Assembly: GCA_016929135.1 (NCBI GenBank)
Contig: JAFGJK010000120.1
Coordinates: forward strand, 1 to 51,906
Origin: Spirochaetota bacterium
Lineage (GTDB): Bacteria > Spirochaetota > UBA4802 > UBA5550
Length of the DNA: 51,906 nt
Reading direction: 5' to 3'
Position numbers and translations under genes: made by a program
In this document: positions 43,306 to 51,906 of the stretch, in pieces
Numbering within the stretch: position 1 is the first letter of the stretch
Layout of the letters: the number at the start of each line of letters is the position of its first letter
The notes under the pieces: model-generated
What the model saw: the letters and a program-made list of their open reading frames with translations, nothing else
Database searches by the model: none
What the model was told of the DNA's origin: nothing

Positions 43306-43893
43306 TCAAGATAAAAACGCTGCGTCGGCCTCGAGCCGCCGCAGCTCCCCGTGCGCCAGGGGGGGAATGCTCCTGTGCCGCTCCGGCCCGATCCCCCGGG
43401 CCACCACCTCCAGTATCTGCAGCGGGTCGCCGTGTGAAACCAGCAGGATCAGGCCCTCTCGGTACTCCGATTCACAGGCTGCAATCTCCCGGGTCATCCT
43501 CTCGGCCACCGCTGCGGGGGACTCCACGCCCCCCTGGCAGTTGTTCCCGTCCAGCCGGTCTCTCTCCCAAATTTCGGCATAGCGGCTATCCGGCTGCCCC
43601 TCGAAGCTCCCGAAATACCGCTCCCTGAGCAACTCGCTCTCGGTCACCGTGGCGCCGGTGAGAAAGGAGACGATCTCGGCCGTCTCCCGGGCCCTGAGGA
43701 AGTCGGAGGACCGGATGGCGGTGAGCATTCCGATATCGACGCAGCCAAGGGCCGACTCGGTGGCCTGCCGCCTCCCCTCCTCGGTGAGGCCGTAGCGAGC
43801 GGTGCCGGCTGCCGCATCGCCGGCGATCAGGCCCTCCAGGTTCGCCATGCTTTCGCCGTGGCGCATGATGAGATAGCGGTTCTTCAGCTCCAT
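43306..43893 (-). CDS. histidine phosphatase superfamily protein (phosphoglycerate mutase-like)
   Basis: ATG 43893 is chosen for the GGAGG seven bases upstream; a longer form would start at 43914. The 195-residue protein has the phosphohistidine motif MRHGES (His12), an internal Arg (SSDFLRARETAEI), GSFEGQ and the second His in VSHGDPLQ. The superfamily includes phosphoglycerate mutases and small-molecule phosphatases such as alpha-ribazole phosphatase, and the substrate is not evident. It is monocistronic, with the inverted-repeat element downstream. Confidence 0.85.
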   Translation of the reverse strand: MELKNRYLIMRHGESMANLEGLIAGDAAAGTARYGLTEEGRRQATESALGCVDIGMLTAIRSSDFLRARETAEIVSFLTGATVTESELLRERYFGSFEGQPDSRYAEIWERDRLDGNNCQGGVESPAAVAERMTREIAACESEYREGLILLVSHGDPLQILEVVARGIGPERHRSIPPLAHGELRRLEADAAFLS

Positions 43894-44173
43894 TGAGGTC
43901 CCTCCGGGGCCCAATCCCCCTGGCGATATCGACGCGCGACGGGCCGGTTTCCCGGTGCCGGGCGGGTCACCCTGTCACGCCCCCGGCGCCGCGGCAACAA
44001 TAAAAGTGCTTGCCCTCTCGTAAAAAACCTTTACCTTCACGAATATGGGGATGTGTTCACAAACCGTCCACTATTTAACATGGATGTAACAATGGTCCGG
44101 GTATATGGATTGCCCTTGAAACCACCATTCAATAATTTTGGAATAAACCCTGAAAAGGAGCCATCACACTGCC

Positions 44174-47100
44174 ATGAAGGACGACGTACCCCAGCAGCAG
44201 GGCCTCTACGACAGATCATACGAACATGATTCATGCGGAATCGGGTTTGTCGCCCATATCAAAGGGAAAAAAACAAACGAAATAGTGAGACGCGGCCTTG
44301 AGGTGCTTGAGCGGATGGAGCACCGGGGGGCCGAAAGCGCCGACAACAAGACCGGCGACGGCGCCGGCATCTTGATTCAGATCCCCCACGGCTTCTACAA
44401 TTCCGAAATCCGCGGGCTCCCCAAGGTGGGTGACTACGGCACCGGGCTCGTGTTCCTGCCAAAAGACAAAGATCAGGCGGCGGAGTTCGTCCGTGAACTC
44501 ACCAGGATCGTTGAAGAGGAGGGCCTGCGCCTTTTCGCCTGGAGGAATATCGAGGTCAACAACTCGGTCCTCGGCGACATCTCGCGCGCCTCGGAACCGG
44601 TAATCAACCAGATCGTCGTCACGCCTGCGGAAAAGACCATGCCGCGTGACGTCCTTGAGCGCCGCCTCTTCATCGTCCGGAAGATCACGGAAAAGACAAT
44701 CCGCGCTTCGGGGCTCCCCCAGGCGCACATGTTCTACATCCCCTCCCTCTCGACGCGGACCATCGTGTACAAGGGAATGCTGATGCCCGCCCAGGTCAGG
44801 GAGTATTTCAGGGACCTCCAGGACGAGAGGGTCACCAGTGCCATGGCGCTGGTCCATTCCCGGTTCAGCACCAATACCTTTCCCTCCTGGGACCTTGCAC
44901 AGCCATTCCGCATCGTCGCGCACAACGGCGAGATCAACACCGTAAAGGGGAACAGGTTCTGGATGCAGGCGCGAGAATCGGGATTCGCCTCCGAGCTCTT
45001 CGGCGATGACATGGCGAAGATCCTGCCGGTGATCGAGCCCGGGAAGAGCGACTCGGCCTCCTTCGACAACGCGCTGGAGATGCTGGTGATGTGCGGCCGC
45101 TCCCTCCCCCACGCACTGATGATGCTCATCCCCGAATCCTGGAACGACAAGAACCCCATACCTGATGACCTGAAGTTCTTCTACGAATACCACGCCACCT
45201 TCTTGGAGCCCTGGGACGGGCCGGCCTCCATGGTCTTCTGCGACGGCAGGTACGTGGGCGGCACCCTCGACCGGAACGGCCTCAGGCCCTCGCGCTACGT
45301 GATCACCAGCGGCGACATCATCGTCATGGGCTCCGAGGTGGGTGTGCAGTCCTTCCCGCCCGAGCAGATCGTGTACAAGGGGCGGCTGATGCCGGGCAAG
45401 CTCCTTCTGGTCGATACGGAGAAGGGATGCATCATTCCCGACGAGGAGATCAAGCAGGCCATATACCGCCAGAAGCCATACCGCCAGTGGATCACCGACA
45501 ACAGGCTCAACCTGGCAGATCTTCCCCCGGTGGTTCACGGCGAGCTCGAGTTCACGAAACTCCAGCTCCTGACGCTGCACCACCTGCACGGCTACACCAG
45601 GGAGGACATCGACGAGATCATCGTTCCCATGGCCACGGATGCCCAGGAGCCCACGGGCTCCATGGGGACCGACACGCCCCTGGCTGTCTTTTCCGACAGG
45701 CCCCAGCGGCTCTTCGGGTATTTCAAGCAGGTCTTCGCACAGGTAACAAACCCGGCGATCGACTCGATCCGCGAGGAGCTGGTCATGACGCTTACCAGCT
45801 TCCTGGGCAGGGAGGGGAATCTCCTCTCGGAATCCCCGGAGCACTGCAGGATGCTGAAGTGCACCAGGCCCATATTCACCTACGACGAGCTCTCAAGGAT
45901 CGAGGCGCTCGACGACGAGAGCTTCAGGACCGCCCGCATCGACATGCTCTTCCCCGCAGGGGAAGAGGGTCCCGCGGATGTCAGCTCCCTCGAAAAGGCA
46001 CTGGAAGCCATCTGCGCCGCCGCCGAGGAGGCGATCGACCGTGGGAACACCATCATCGTGCTCACGGACAGAAACGCCACCATTGACATGGCGCCGGTCC
46101 CCTCCCTCCTGGCCTGCGCCGGCGTTCACCACCACCTAATCAGGAGAAAGAAGCGGACCCACGCCGCCCTGATCATCGAGACGGCCGAGGCCCGCGAGGT
46201 GATGCACTTCGCACTCCTCTTCGGCTATGGGGCGAACGCCATCCACCCCTACGGCGCCTACGCCACCATCAGGAGCCTCTCGCGGAGGGAGACCATCGCC
46301 GTGAAGGAGGAGAAGGCGATCGAGAATTACCGCAAGGCGCTGGAGAAGGGCCTGCTTAAGATCCTCTCGAAAATGGGGACATCCACACTGCGGAGCTACC
46401 GAGGGGCCCAGATATTCGAGGCAGTGGGCATCGGCCGCGAGGTCATCGAACGCTGTTTTACCGGCACCCCCTCCCGTATCGGCGGTATCGGCTTCGGGGA
46501 GATCGAGCGCGAGGCGCTGCTGTCGCATGGCAGGGCCTACAACGGGGGACAGGAACTCCTGGAATCCCGCGGCTTCTACGCATACCGGAAGGACGGTGAA
46601 AAGCACGCCTGGAACCCCCAGACGATATTCATGCTCCAGTGGGCCACCAGGAACGGGGACTACGACAAATATCTTGAGTTCGCCCGGCTCATCAACGAGG
46701 AGAACCGGCGTCCCCATGTGATCAGGGGCCTTTTCGATTTCGTGAAGACCGAACCGATCCCGCTGGAGGAGGTGGAGCCGGAGTCGGAGATCATGCGGCG
46801 GCTCACCACCGGCGCCATGTCATTCGGCTCCATCAGCAAGGAAGCCCACGAGACCATCGCCACGGCAATGAACGCCATCGGCGGCAGGAGCAATTCCGGC
46901 GAGGGGGGCGAGGACCCGGAGCGCTTCCCGAAGCGGGAGGACGGCACCTGGACCAGGAGCGCCATCAAGCAGGTCGCCTCGGGCAGGTTCGGCGTCACCA
47001 GTTCCTACCTTGCCAACGCCAACGAGCTCCAGATCAAGATCGCCCAGGGGGCGAAGCCAGGCGAGGGGGGACAGCTCCCGGGGCACAAGGTGGACAAAGT

Positions 47101-48730
47101 CATCGCCAAGACCAGGTACTCCACACCCGGTGTGACGCTCATCTCGCCGCCGCCGCACCACGACATCTATTCCATCGAGGACCTGAAGCAGCTCATCTTC
47201 GACCTCAAGAACGCCAACCCCGGCGCCAGGATCAGCGTGAAGCTGGTCTCCGAGACCGGGGTCGGTACCGTGGCGGCCGGTGTCGCCAAGGCGCACGCCG
47301 ATAACATTCTCATCAGCGGTTACGACGGCGGCACCGGTGCGAGCCCCATCAGCTCCATAAAGAACGCCGGGCTCCCCTGGGAGCTGGGCCTTTCGGAGAC
47401 CCACCAGACCCTTGTGATGAACAACCTCAGGGGACGCGTGAAGATCCAGACCGACGGCCAGATCAAGACCGGCCGCGACATCGTCCTGGCCGGCATCCTG
47501 GGCGCCGAGGAGTTCGGCTTCGGCACCTCCACCCTGATTGTGATGGGGTGCGTCATGATGCGCAAATGCCACATGAACACCTGCCCGGCAGGGGTGGCCA
47601 CCCAGGACCCGGCGCTCAGGAAGCGCTTCACCGGGAAGCCGGAACACCTGATCAACTACTTCACCTTCCTCGCCAGGGAGGCGCGCGAGCTCATGGCCTC
47701 CCTGGGGATCAGGACCTTCGACGAGCTGATCGGCCGGACCGATCTTCTTACGGCCAGGACCGTGGACCACTGGAAGGCCCGGACAGTGGACCCCTCGAAG
47801 ATCCTTCACAGGCCCGAGGAGGCGGAACGGTACCCGACCTTCTGCTGCCAGCACCAACTCCACAAGATCGAGCGGGTCATCGACAAGACGCTCATCGACA
47901 AGGCGAAACCGGCCCTGGAGGGGAAGAGGGACATCAACATCTACATCGAGATGCCCATCAACAACACCGACCGGGCCACGGGGACGATGCTCTCCTACGA
48001 GATCTCGAAGCGCTTCGGCGACAAGGGACTCCAGGACGACACCATCAACTGCACCTTCCGGGGGAGCGCCGGCCAGAGCTTCGGCGCCTTCCTCACCAGG
48101 GGCGTCACCTTCAGGCTCGAAGGGGACGCGAACGATTATTTCGGCAAGGGCCTCTCCGGCGGAAGGCTGATCGCGGTCCCGCCCCAGGGGTCCCCCTTCA
48201 AGCCCGAGGAGAACATCATCATCGGCAACACCGTCCTCTACGGCGCCACGGGCGGCGAGGCCTTCATACGCGGCATCGCCGGCGAGCGCTTCTGCGTGCG
48301 GAACAGCGGCGCCCTGGCCGTGATCGAGGGGACCGGGGATCACTGCGCCGAGTACATGACCGGCGGCAGGATCGTGGTGCTCGGCTCCGTGGGCAGGAAC
48401 TTCGCCGCCGGCATGAGCGGCGGCATCGCCTACGTGCTGGACGAGCGGGGCAGCTTCGACTACTTCTGCAACAAGGGGATGGTTGAGCTCACCCCGGTGC
48501 TCGACTATTACGACCAGGATTTCATCATCGAGACGATCAGGAAGCACTACCATCACACAGGCAGCACCCTGGCGATGAACATCCTGAACAGGTGGTTCGA
48601 CTACCTGCCGAAATTCGTCAAGGTGATCCCCTTCGAGTACAAGAGGGCGATGCAGGAGGTCATGATCGAACAGATCGACAGGAAGCTGCAGCAGATACGG
48701 GAAGAAGAACAGCTGGGAGTGGTATACTGA
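44174..48730 (+). CDS. gltB: glutamate synthase large subunit
   Basis: The 1518-residue protein is a full-length GltB. It has the class II amidotransferase domain with the mature N-terminal Cys at position 21 (HDSCGIGFV), the central and FMN-binding domains (for example TTGAMSFGSISKEAHETI and PGEGGQLPGHKVDKV), the [3Fe-4S] cysteines in CVMMRKCHMNTCPAG, and the C-terminal beta-helix (GGEAFIRGIAGERF). It makes two glutamate from glutamine and 2-oxoglutarate. AAGGAG is 13-14 bases upstream of the ATG, a rather long spacing. The stop overlaps the gltD start by one base (TGATG), so the two subunits are coupled. No confident promoter is visible in the 259 bp upstream. Confidence 0.96.
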   Translation: MKDDVPQQQGLYDRSYEHDSCGIGFVAHIKGKKTNEIVRRGLEVLERMEHRGAESADNKTGDGAGILIQIPHGFYNSEIRGLPKVGDYGTGLVFLPKDKDQAAEFVRELTRIVEEEGLRLFAWRNIEVNNSVLGDISRASEPVINQIVVTPAEKTMPRDVLERRLFIVRKITEKTIRASGLPQAHMFYIPSLSTRTIVYKGMLMPAQVREYFRDLQDERVTSAMALVHSRFSTNTFPSWDLAQPFRIVAHNGEINTVKGNRFWMQARESGFASELFGDDMAKILPVIEPGKSDSASFDNALEMLVMCGRSLPHALMMLIPESWNDKNPIPDDLKFFYEYHATFLEPWDGPASMVFCDGRYVGGTLDRNGLRPSRYVITSGDIIVMGSEVGVQSFPPEQIVYKGRLMPGKLLLVDTEKGCIIPDEEIKQAIYRQKPYRQWITDNRLNLADLPPVVHGELEFTKLQLLTLHHLHGYTREDIDEIIVPMATDAQEPTGSMGTDTPLAVFSDRPQRLFGYFKQVFAQVTNPAIDSIREELVMTLTSFLGREGNLLSESPEHCRMLKCTRPIFTYDELSRIEALDDESFRTARIDMLFPAGEEGPADVSSLEKALEAICAAAEEAIDRGNTIIVLTDRNATIDMAPVPSLLACAGVHHHLIRRKKRTHAALIIETAEAREVMHFALLFGYGANAIHPYGAYATIRSLSRRETIAVKEEKAIENYRKALEKGLLKILSKMGTSTLRSYRGAQIFEAVGIGREVIERCFTGTPSRIGGIGFGEIEREALLSHGRAYNGGQELLESRGFYAYRKDGEKHAWNPQTIFMLQWATRNGDYDKYLEFARLINEENRRPHVIRGLFDFVKTEPIPLEEVEPESEIMRRLTTGAMSFGSISKEAHETIATAMNAIGGRSNSGEGGEDPERFPKREDGTWTRSAIKQVASGRFGVTSSYLANANELQIKIAQGAKPGEGGQLPGHKVDKVIAKTRYSTPGVTLISPPPHHDIYSIEDLKQLIFDLKNANPGARISVKLVSETGVGTVAAGVAKAHADNILISGYDGGTGASPISSIKNAGLPWELGLSETHQTLVMNNLRGRVKIQTDGQIKTGRDIVLAGILGAEEFGFGTSTLIVMGCVMMRKCHMNTCPAGVATQDPALRKRFTGKPEHLINYFTFLAREARELMASLGIRTFDELIGRTDLLTARTVDHWKARTVDPSKILHRPEEAERYPTFCCQHQLHKIERVIDKTLIDKAKPALEGKRDINIYIEMPINNTDRATGTMLSYEISKRFGDKGLQDDTINCTFRGSAGQSFGAFLTRGVTFRLEGDANDYFGKGLSGGRLIAVPPQGSPFKPEENIIIGNTVLYGATGGEAFIRGIAGERFCVRNSGALAVIEGTGDHCAEYMTGGRIVVLGSVGRNFAAGMSGGIAYVLDERGSFDYFCNKGMVELTPVLDYYDQDFIIETIRKHYHHTGSTLAMNILNRWFDYLPKFVKVIPFEYKRAMQEVMIEQIDRKLQQIREEEQLGVVY

Positions 48731-50157
48731 TGGGAGACCCGCTCGGATTTATTAAAGTCAAGAGAAAGGACAGCGGCTACAGGCCCATGGAGGAGCGCGT
48801 CTGCGACTACCGGGAGGTGGAGAAGCAACTCCCCGAGGATGAGCGCCGTCTCCAGGCGTCGCGCTGCATGGAATGCGGCGTCCCCTTCTGCCACTGGGGA
48901 TGCCCCGTGTCGAACATCATGCCGGAGTGGCAGGACCTGATGTACCGTGGCAGATGGAGGGAGGCCTACGAGGTGCTCCAGGAGACGAACAACTTCCCGG
49001 AGTTCACCGGGAGGGTCTGCCCGGCCCCCTGCGAGTACTCCTGTGTCCTGGCCATCAACGACGAGGCCGTGACCATACGGCAGAATGAGCTGGCGGTGAT
49101 CGAGAAGGCCTTCAGCGAGGGCTACGTGAAGCCGAAAACGCCGGCGTCGAGGACCGGGAAGAAGGTGGCGGTCATCGGGAGCGGCCCCGCCGGCCTGGCC
49201 TGCGCGGACCTTCTGAACAAGTGGGGGCACACGGTGACCCTCTTCGAGGCCGAGGACGCAGTGGGCGGCTATCTCAGGTTCGGCATCCCCGATTTCAAGC
49301 TTGACAAGAGCGTCATCAACCGCCGCGTGACCCTCCTGCTCCAGGAGGGTCTCATCGTCAAAACCGGGGTGAGAGCCGGAACAGATATCTCGGCAAAGCA
49401 GCTCATGAAGGATTACGACGCCCTCTGCATCACCATAGGGGCCCGGCATCCCCGGGACCTGGCGGTGGAGGGGCGCACCCTGAAGGGGGTGCACTTCGCC
49501 ATGGAGTACCTGGACCAGCAGAACCGCATCGTCCGGGGCGACAGGATCCCCGACGAGAAGATCATCAACGCCTACAACAGGAACGTCGTGGTCATCGGCG
49601 GCGGCGACACCGGTTCCGATTGCGTCGGGTCGGCAAACCGCCAGGGCGCCCACGGCGTGGTCCAGATCGAGCTGCTCGCGAAGCCCCCGGCGGAGCGCGC
49701 CGAGCACGAGCCCTGGCCGCTCTGGCCGAAGCTCCTGAAGACCTCGTCCTCCCACGAGGAGGGATGCGATCGTATGTGGGGCGTGCGCACCATGCGCTTC
49801 AACGGCTCGGGAGGAGCGGTTTCCGGGATATCCTGCGTTATGGTCCAGTGGGAGAAGTTCAAGGGCCAGCCGGTGATGAAGGACGTCCCCGGCTCGGAAT
49901 TCGAGCTCGACGCGGAGCTGGTGCTGCTTGCAATGGGTTTCGAGCACGTGGAGCAGAAGGGCCTGGTGGAGGACCTGGGGCTGGCCCTGAACGGCCGCGG
50001 CAACGTGTCAGCGGACGACCGGAAGATGACCAGCGTCGAGAAGGTCTTTTCTGCGGGCGATTCCGTCGCAGGGGCCTCGCTGGTGGTGAAGGCAATCAAC
50101 GACGGAAGGCTCGCGGCACGGTCGATCCACGAATACCTCTCGGATGCGAGCCGGTAG
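48730..50157 (+). CDS. gltD: glutamate synthase small subunit
   Basis: From ATG 48730 the 475-residue protein has the N-terminal cysteine-rich Fe-S region (CMECGVPFCHWGCP and CPAPCEYSC), an FAD-binding motif VIGSGPAGLACADLL, and an NADPH motif VVIGGGDTGSDCVGS, ending in AGDSVAGASLVVKAINDGR. It passes electrons from NAD(P)H to GltB. Length is normal. It follows gltB with a one-base overlap. The SGNH gene begins 12 bp after its stop codon and may share the transcript, which ends at the terminator at 50814. Confidence 0.96.
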   Translation: MGDPLGFIKVKRKDSGYRPMEERVCDYREVEKQLPEDERRLQASRCMECGVPFCHWGCPVSNIMPEWQDLMYRGRWREAYEVLQETNNFPEFTGRVCPAPCEYSCVLAINDEAVTIRQNELAVIEKAFSEGYVKPKTPASRTGKKVAVIGSGPAGLACADLLNKWGHTVTLFEAEDAVGGYLRFGIPDFKLDKSVINRRVTLLLQEGLIVKTGVRAGTDISAKQLMKDYDALCITIGARHPRDLAVEGRTLKGVHFAMEYLDQQNRIVRGDRIPDEKIINAYNRNVVVIGGGDTGSDCVGSANRQGAHGVVQIELLAKPPAERAEHEPWPLWPKLLKTSSSHEEGCDRMWGVRTMRFNGSGGAVSGISCVMVQWEKFKGQPVMKDVPGSEFELDAELVLLAMGFEHVEQKGLVEDLGLALNGRGNVSADDRKMTSVEKVFSAGDSVAGASLVVKAINDGRLAARSIHEYLSDASR

Positions 50158-50169
50158 TCATCCCCCGCC

Positions 50170-50772
50170 ATGAGAATCATCTTTTTCGGCGACTCCTTCG
50201 TGAACGGCACCCGGGACCCGGAGTACCGCGGATGGGTTTCGGTCCTCTGCGCGGAATCGGCGAGAGTGCACTCTGATCTTACGTGCTACAACCTGGGCGT
50301 GCGGAAGGAGACCTCCGCCGACATCCTGACCCGCTGGGAATCAGAATTCATTCCCCGGTCGGTGCCAGATGAAAGAATGGTCACCGTCTTTTCCTACGGG
50401 GTGAACGATACCGCGATCGAGGAATCGGGACGGCGGGTCCCCCTGGAATCGACCATCGAGAACACACGAAAAATCGTGGAGGGGGCGCGCGGCCTCTCCG
50501 ACACCATGGTGATAGGACCGACGCCGCTGGCAGACAACGACCACAACGACAGACTCATGGAGCTGATCGCCAGCATGGAGCGCTGCCTTGATGACCGCGG
50601 CGTCCCCTTTTGCAACGTCTTCCCGACGCTGATCTCCTCGCCGGCATGGATGCACGACGTCGCCGCCAACGACGGCATGCACCCGCGGAGCGGGGGCTTC
50701 AATTTTCTGGCGCACCTGATCTTCAACTGGCCCGCGTGGCAGCGGCTCATCCGCGGCGGCGAGGGTCGGTAA
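50170..50772 (+). CDS. SGNH/GDSL-type hydrolase
   Basis: The 200-residue protein has the four SGNH blocks: FFGDSF with Ser9 (block I), a Gly in YNLGVRKETS (II), FSYGVNDT with Asn79 (III) and NDGMHP with Asp168 and His171 (V). The family hydrolyses ester or acetyl groups on lipids or sugars. It lacks a signal peptide, so it acts in the cytoplasm. Its location after gltD is probably transcriptional convenience, not a functional link. Confidence 0.87.
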   Translation: MRIIFFGDSFVNGTRDPEYRGWVSVLCAESARVHSDLTCYNLGVRKETSADILTRWESEFIPRSVPDERMVTVFSYGVNDTAIEESGRRVPLESTIENTRKIVEGARGLSDTMVIGPTPLADNDHNDRLMELIASMERCLDDRGVPFCNVFPTLISSPAWMHDVAANDGMHPRSGGFNFLAHLIFNWPAWQRLIRGGEGR

Positions 50773-51108
50773 TCCGGATTCCCGGTCATGCCGCATCACG
50801 ACACACAGCGACAGCTCCCCCGTGCCGCCCTTCATTCGGCAGGGAGCCTCTTTTCTTTTCTCAATCTTTAAACTTCTCTCCTGCTCGCCTCCGGAGGCAT
50901 CCTGCTTTCCTCGGGGAGCATCCTGTCAGATCGACATCGTGTCGATTTGCCCTTCGGCTATCTCATCCATGATGCGGCCGATACAACCAATTGTGGTGTA
51001 TCAAAATTTCTAAATATGAAATGGTAATATTTTTTCTTGACATAAAAGCGATTCCGAAAAAATAAATGGAGGGTTGTAACTGTAAAAAAAATTATATAGT
51101 GAAGTGAT
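50773..51108. other. intergenic region with composition shift
   Basis: The first 90 bp hold the terminator below. From about 50985 the sequence becomes strongly AT-rich. A TTGACA (51037-51042) with an AATAAA 18 bp later (51061-51066) could serve the downstream gene, but this is weak. GGAGGG at 51068-51073 is about 35 bp too far from the start to be its ribosome-binding site. No gene is recognised. Confidence 0.45.
50814..50861 (+). terminator. rho-independent terminator after gltBD-SGNH
   Basis: GCTCCC (50814-50819) pairs with GGGAGC (50842-50847); inside, TGCCG pairs with CGGCA, with a three-base bulge. A T-rich run CTCTTTTCTTTTCTC follows directly. Stem and T-tract are typical of an intrinsic terminator, 42 bp after the SGNH stop codon. 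Confidence 0.7.
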
Positions 51109-51558
51109 TTGAAAAAATATATCCCGTTCATACTGCTGGTTGCTTTATTCACGGTGTCATTTGACGCACACAGTCAATGCCGATCTTTTGCAAAAAAAGT
51201 ATGCAAATCTCAATTAGCCCCCTATTTTCACGATGGTAACTATAATGCAGCCATCCTTGCCGAAGGTGAAGATACCACGGTTTATAAAACCTTTGTTCCC
51301 GACCAGCAATACCGTATTGCCGTTTGCGGCGCGGAAACGTTGCCAAAAATACGATGGCAGGTATTTGATGCAAACCGCAATGTTCTATTTGACAACGCTC
51401 AACACAATTATACAAGTACATGGGATTTTTGTTTACAGTCAAGACAACAGTTAATAATTGTTGCTAAAGCATTACGTTCAAACACAGGAAACGATAATAG
51501 TAGACGAGTGCGCGGATGTGTTTCGATACTGTTCGGGCTGCTAAATACAGATAGATAG
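51109..51558 (+). CDS. secreted protein of Bacteroidota type, low-GC, probably acquired
   Basis: Translation would begin at TTG 51109; no ATG gives a signal peptide. The 149-residue product starts MKKYIPFILLVALFTVSFDAHSQ, a signal peptide with a Bacteroidota-like cleavage region. The mature part resembles small secreted proteins of Bacteroidota with YNAAILAEGE, WQVFDANRNVLFDN and TSTWDFCLQSRQQLIIV, ending with a Cys. No function is known. Codon use is AT-rich and unlike the rest of the window. It sits between host genes and an IS200/IS605 remnant, so it was probably acquired or is a contig-junction artefact. Confidence 0.65.
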   Translation: MKKYIPFILLVALFTVSFDAHSQCRSFAKKVCKSQLAPYFHDGNYNAAILAEGEDTTVYKTFVPDQQYRIAVCGAETLPKIRWQVFDANRNVLFDNAQHNYTSTWDFCLQSRQQLIIVAKALRSNTGNDNSRRVRGCVSILFGLLNTDR

Positions 51559-51585
51559 TTTTTGTTACGAACAAGTCATCCTTAA

Positions 51586-51632
51586 CCACCGACTAAAGTC
51601 GGTGGCATGAAGCATGTCGACTGAAAGTCGAC
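51586..51632. repeat. subterminal hairpins of IS200/IS605 type
   Basis: Hairpin 1: CCACCGACT (51586-51594) and AGTCGGTGG (51597-51605). Hairpin 2: GTCGACT (51616-51622) and AGTCGAC (51626-51632). Both are perfect with 2-3-base loops. Such imperfect or perfect subterminal palindromes are recognised by the Y1 transposase TnpA. Confidence 0.6.
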
Positions 51633-51643
51633 TGCGCCGAACA

Positions 51644-51832
51644 TCAAGGTTCTATGTTGAAATCCTCGTCGTGGCCTCGCTCCATTATATCCTGTTCCTC
51701 AATATACTTCTTTACCACATCATCAGTCACATTACCCGTCGTCGCTGCAAGATACCCGTGAGCCCACATGTGCTGCCCCCAGAATGTCCTGCGTAAACCT
51801 TTGTATTCATCAAGCTGGGCCTGCCCCGGAAA
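51644..51832 (-). pseudogene. 3' fragment of IS200/IS605 transposase TnpA
   Basis: The fragment encodes LDEYKGLRRTFWGQHMWAHG then YLAATTGNVTDDVVKKYIEEQ, the C-terminal part of Y1 transposases with the catalytic Tyr region (YIEEQ), and ends DEDFNIEP. The N-terminal two thirds, including the HUH metal site, is absent: the frame runs into sequence unlike TnpA at about 51832, where another element seems to start. It is not functional. Confidence 0.7.
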
Positions 51833-51882
51833 AGAGGACACGAAGTTAAGCACAATGAGTATACTTAACGGAGAGGTCCACA

Positions 51883-51906
51883 ATGGCAGAGAGAAGAAAG
51901 TTTGAC
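51883..51906 (+). CDS. start of a transposase, probably IS3-type OrfA (3' truncated by window edge)
   Basis: Only eight codons are in the window, MAERRKFD, a typical start of IS3-family OrfA proteins. A GAGAGG ribosome-binding site lies six bases upstream. The preceding sequence (51835-51870) may be the terminal region of that element, inserted into the IS200/IS605 copy. Very short, so tentative. Confidence 0.45.

Larger units (their letters stand above)
51575..51832 (-). mobile_element. IS200/IS605-family remnant
   Basis: A right-end-like region with two hairpins (51586-51632) follows the 3' end of a TnpA-like reading frame on the minus strand. This is the normal layout of IS200/IS605 ends, which lack terminal inverted repeats. 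The left part of the element, with the start of tnpA, is missing. The right boundary at about 51832 is estimated from where similarity stops. Confidence 0.6.

Noticed and set aside
46820..48556. Long minus-strand open frame (578 codons) antisense to gltB
   Set aside because: gltB is unmistakable in the other strand. The antisense translation is rich in Val, Leu, Asp and His without any domain.
1..51906. CRISPR arrays, tRNA, rRNA or a phage
   Set aside because: No regularly spaced direct repeats, no cloverleaf-like sequence and no phage structural gene were seen by eye. A tRNA scan and a CRISPR finder would settle this.

Overview
The window is a 51.9 kb piece of a GC-rich bacterial chromosome with a Gram-negative-type envelope: lipoproteins with lipoboxes, LolA-like and beta-barrel-like proteins, and very large surface proteins. 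The lineage cannot be proven from the sequence. An uncultured member of the Spirochaetota is my best guess. The membrane-anchored M23 peptidase has the spirochaete-like N-terminus (MFIPHxEKxIFNFQIS), and a 7TM-like sensor is joined to a SpoIIE-like domain. An SprA-like surface protein and a Bacteroidota-like secreted protein leave the FCB group open. Codon use is uniform from 1 to about 50.9 kb; the last 1 kb is AT-richer and carries insertion-sequence debris, so it looks acquired.

Layout. 1-6.7 kb: a truncated DUF362 iron-sulfur protein, a methyltransferase, an alpha/beta hydrolase, an FAH-family enzyme and a membrane-anchored GH78-like rhamnosidase. 7.0-13.2 kb: an acyl-chain biosynthesis locus in two convergent operons, one with KS, thioesterase, a dehydratase-phosphopantetheinyl transferase fusion and PlsY, the other with malonyltransferase and acyl-adenylating enzyme. 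13.3-25.5 kb: an envelope protein, a degenerate SpoIIE-like sensor coupled to a DHH phosphoesterase, a 1861-residue SprA-like protein, an M23 peptidase and a dienoyl-CoA isomerase-like protein. 25.5-26.1 kb: a gene-free AT-rich region with a tight DnaA-box cluster beside two tandem 13-mers, which looks like a replication origin or DnaA-titration site.

26.1-33.8 kb: a lipoprotein plus secreted caspase-like protease with six C-terminal Trp/Arg repeats, a zinc-ribbon DUF2231 membrane protein, a protein of unknown function, a DUF2156 protein, and an ECF transporter operon with a methyltransferase inside it. 34.0-40.6 kb: a compact exopolysaccharide locus (UDP-GlcNAc 2-epimerase, PgaB-like two-domain deacetylase/glycosidase, processive GT2 synthase). 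40.6-43.1 kb: a tightly overlapping four-gene operon (ApeP-like dehydratase, FabG-like reductase, LolA-like carrier, DUF3261-like lipoprotein) that matches the reductive and export part of aryl-polyene clusters and probably works with the 7-13 kb locus. 43.3-50.8 kb: a histidine phosphatase, gltB-gltD glutamate synthase and an SGNH hydrolase. 50.9-51.9 kb: AT-rich junk, a Bacteroidota-like secreted protein, an IS200/IS605 remnant and the start of another transposase.

The most notable points are the origin-like region, the split aryl-polyene-like pathway with its DH-PPTase fusion, the wecB/PgaB-like/GT2 polysaccharide locus, the SprA-like protein, and the caspase-repeat protein. About two thirds of the coding length left of 25.6 kb runs leftward and nearly three quarters of that to the right runs rightward, which fits an origin there. 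No tRNA, rRNA or CRISPR array was seen.
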